This document shows, piece after piece, positions 62,244 to 64,000 of a stretch of DNA of 64,000 bases (its first letter is position 1; each line of letters starts with the position of its first letter). Source of the stretch: Paenibacillus sp. SC116 (GTDB lineage Bacteria; Bacillota; Bacilli; Paenibacillales; Paenibacillaceae); assembly GCF_024733555.1 (NCBI RefSeq), contig NZ_JANIOF010000001.1, forward strand, positions 1,095,225 through 1,159,224, given 5' to 3'. The position numbers were made by a program, and so were the translations under genes. The notes beneath the pieces were generated by a model. It saw nothing but the letters and a program-made list of their open reading frames with translations. It did no database searches and was not told where the DNA came from.

Positions 62244-62277
62244 GTCCCTATCACATTATAACACATTTGCGCTTCCA

Positions 62278-62811
62278 TTATACAAATATGAGCATACAAA
62301 TGATAATTGCGGCTACAAATCCTACGATATCTGAAAACAGCCCTACTTTTAATGCGTACCGTCCTTTGCGAATACCAATGGCTCCAAAATAGACAGTTAA
62401 CACATATAACGTAGTGTCTGTACTCCCTTGAATCGTAGAAGCAATTCGACCAATGAGCGAATCAGGACCGTAGGTTTTAATCAAATCCGTTGTGAACGCG
62501 AGCGAACCGGCTCCTGTAATAGGTCTTAAAAACGCTAACGGCATAACTTCACTTGGTATTCCGAACCAATCGAGCAAAGGTCTCATCAGCCCCACGAGCC
62601 AATCCATTGCTCCAGATGCTCGAAATACACTAATGGCGACCATCATCCCGACTAAAGTCGGAATAATGTTAATCGATGTCTGGAACCCATCCTTGGCACC
62701 TTCGACAAACGATTCATACACCGGAACTCGCTTCATATATGCGTATAGGGGGATGAAGACGATAATGGCTGGAATCGCCCAAGTAGAAATGGTTGTCAAG
62801 AACGCATACAA
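62278..62811 (-). CDS. spmB: Spore maturation protein B
   Basis: A 177-residue membrane protein of the nucleoside-recognition (Gate) family. It has conserved SINIIPTLVGMMVAISVFRA, FLRPITGAGSLAFTTDLIK and SDIVGFVAAIIICML. SpmA and SpmB together allow full dehydration of the spore core. The start is TTG 62811 after GGATGATGG. The gap to spmA is 53 nt. Confidence 0.94.
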   Translation of the reverse strand: MYAFLTTISTWAIPAIIVFIPLYAYMKRVPVYESFVEGAKDGFQTSINIIPTLVGMMVAISVFRASGAMDWLVGLMRPLLDWFGIPSEVMPLAFLRPITGAGSLAFTTDLIKTYGPDSLIGRIASTIQGSTDTTLYVLTVYFGAIGIRKGRYALKVGLFSDIVGFVAAIIICMLIFV

Positions 62812-62864
62812 GCTCCATCATCCTTTCTGCACATGCATTACCGCATTAGGTAGCTGTTAACAAG

Positions 62865-63494
62865 CTATTGTCCTGCTGGTACAGAATTCGATTCATGATG
62901 TTGGGTATGCGGCGGGCTTTTTGTTCGAGATCGGTACCAACGATCTGCAGCGATGGCTGCTATTGTAGCAACCATGGTGGCTAATAAAGTAGTTCCTACG
63001 ATTTCGGCCGGATTAGCGGAATCAAAGTTCATGCGAATGGCTATTAGTGTAGTTGGTATTAACGTGATACTCGAGGTATTAATCGCCAACAAGGTACACA
63101 TTGCTGGTGTGGCTGTTGATTTATCGGGATTTAGTTTCTGAAGTTCCTGCATCGCTCGAATGCCCATTGGAGTTGCTGCATTACCCAGCCCTAATAAATT
63201 GGCACTCATATTTGACATAATGAAGCCTAAGGCAGGATGGTTGCGCGGAACATCTGGGAATAAATAACGCACCACAGGTCCAAGCAGTTTAGCTAGTGAT
63301 TTTAGCAAACCTGCATCCTCCGCTATCCGCATCATCCCAAGCCAAAATACCATGACACTGATAAGGCCAAAACTGACCGTAACGCCTGTCTTGGCGCCAT
63401 CAAATACAGCTTCGGTTACTGCTTCAATCCTCCCTTGTGCAGCAGCTGCAATAAATCCTACGACCAGCATAAAAATCCATATCGCATTAACCAT
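62865..63494 (-). CDS. spmA: Spore maturation protein A
   Basis: A 209-residue membrane protein starting MVNAIWIFMLVVGFIAAAAQ, with AAGGGGGAG before ATG 63494. Conserved GLGNAATPMGIRAMQELQ and AINTSSITLIPTTLIAIR define SpmA. The C-terminus is a polar tail rich in His and Ser. Works with spmB in spore-core dehydration. Confidence 0.95.
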   Translation of the reverse strand: MVNAIWIFMLVVGFIAAAAQGRIEAVTEAVFDGAKTGVTVSFGLISVMVFWLGMMRIAEDAGLLKSLAKLLGPVVRYLFPDVPRNHPALGFIMSNMSANLLGLGNAATPMGIRAMQELQKLNPDKSTATPAMCTLLAINTSSITLIPTTLIAIRMNFDSANPAEIVGTTLLATMVATIAAIAADRWYRSRTKSPPHTQHHESNSVPAGQ

Positions 63495-63601
63495 GCTGCT
63501 CCCCCTTAAATCACTGATTATGAAACTTGTCCAGCGCACTCACCTCTCCCTGATCCTGTGCGCTAAACATGAATATAACAAAGCAATAAATCTCGTACTG
63601 T

Positions 63602-64000
63602 TTATTGGGTTTGGGTTGTTTTTCTCTGATTCGTTTCTAATTGATTGGTTTCTACTTGCATCGAATTCTTAATCGGAATGGAACCAATTAACTTATCCTC
63701 TAGCCAGATGGATAACTTGCCGCGATGGCCAAGTCGATAATCAAGTGAATTTGGTTGGAACCATTCAACTTTTCGCTGGATTTTCGACTGTTCCTCAGTA
63801 CGCAAAGGATAGCTCCACGACGCATCTATTTCGTACGGCTGTCCTTCCAGTTTATAGCCTTTCTCAATGACGTTCGTAAGCGGATAGTGTGCGAATCCAT
63901 AGTCAAGCAAGGCTTGATGATCATTCCAATCATCGCCGTCATTCAATGTAACTACAGCAAGCTGTTGTCCATTGCGAGTTGCAGAGCTTACCAAACAACG
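63602..64000 (-). CDS. dacB: D-alanyl-D-alanine carboxypeptidase DacB, C-terminal part
   Basis: The last 132 residues of a longer protein cut by the right edge; the frame is open to the border. It begins RCLVSSATRNGQQLAVVTLN, the end of the transpeptidase domain, then DDWNDHQALLDYGFAHYPL and a C-terminal beta-rich domain. This matches the PBP5* group that trims spore cortex peptidoglycan, with dacB-spmA-spmB order as in B. subtilis. The catalytic serine would be outside the window. Confidence 0.85.
   Translation of the reverse strand, partial: RCLVSSATRNGQQLAVVTLNDGDDWNDHQALLDYGFAHYPLTNVIEKGYKLEGQPYEIDASWSYPLRTEEQSKIQRKVEWFQPNSLDYRLGHRGKLSIWLEDKLIGSIPIKNSMQVETNQLETNQRKTTQTQ

Overview
This window looks like chromosome of a low-GC, endospore-forming Firmicute, most likely Paenibacillus or a close relative. 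The reasons are the gene order, which follows the Bacillus subtilis block running from the D-Ala-D-Ala carboxypeptidase/spm/res genes through cmk, der, gpsA, spoIVA, hbs, mtrB, hep/men, ndk, cheR, aro, trp, hisC, tyrA to qcrABC and ypjAB; many sporulation genes; and menaquinone genes of the futalosine type (mqnA with ubiX and ubiA) inside the old gerC cluster. Almost everything is read on the minus strand, so the region is best read from right to left. The plus-strand genes are serA, an ArsR-type regulator with a broken transporter beside it, and one doubtful small ORF.

Layout, right to left. 64.0-61.4 kb: dacB (cut by the edge), spmA, spmB, rluB. 61.2-55.5 kb: resA-resB-resC (cytochrome c maturation) and resD-resE (redox two-component system). 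55.2-53.2 kb: serA on the plus strand behind a T-box leader with a probable serine (AGC) specifier. 53.1-48.7 kb: CPBP protease, small membrane protein, phosphoesterase, YtxH-like protein, MecA-type adaptor, PrsW protease and a 49-residue cysteine protein. 48.6-41.1 kb: ypeB (without sleB), PilZ protein, YpfB-like protein, cmk, plsC, S1-domain protein, YphA-like protein, der. 41.1-34.8 kb: plsY, gpsA, spoVIF, yphE, a ferredoxin-nucleotidyltransferase-ferredoxin trio, yphF, spoIVA with a sigma-E-type promoter. 34.6-28.4 kb: an accessory block (ArsR regulator, MFS remnant, sugar ABC transporter) lying between spoIVA and hbs, which are neighbours in B. subtilis. 28.2-21.3 kb: hbs, mtrB (TRAP), an unknown anchored protein, hepS, menG, ubiA, ubiX, mqnA, hepT, ndk. 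21.1-9.9 kb: cheR, aroC, aroB, aroH, then trpDCFBA, hisC, tyrA. 9.9-7.3 kb: a possible small RNA, an ECF sigma/anti-sigma pair and a phosphatase. 7.1-1 kb: an unknown protein, gamma carbonic-anhydrase-like protein, IDEAL and DUF2487 proteins, qcrABC, ypjA, a methyltransferase and ypjB (cut by the edge).

The most striking regulatory structure is the trp leader (17.03-17.37 kb). It has a sigma-A promoter followed by exactly eleven (G/U)AG triplets at a perfect 5-nt period, the classical binding site for the TRAP ring, and 230 nt later an intrinsic terminator whose 5' arm can pair with the first repeats. The TRAP gene mtrB is in the same window. trpE, normally the first gene after this leader, is not here. 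In its place is a well-initiated 41-codon ORF followed by trpD. Other points for a second look are a promoter-plus-terminator unit of about 80 nt that looks like a small RNA, palindromic sites around the ArsR gene next to a truncated MFS transporter, and the paired 2Fe-2S ferredoxins among sporulation genes.

All functional names rest on reading the proteins by eye; no database search was possible.
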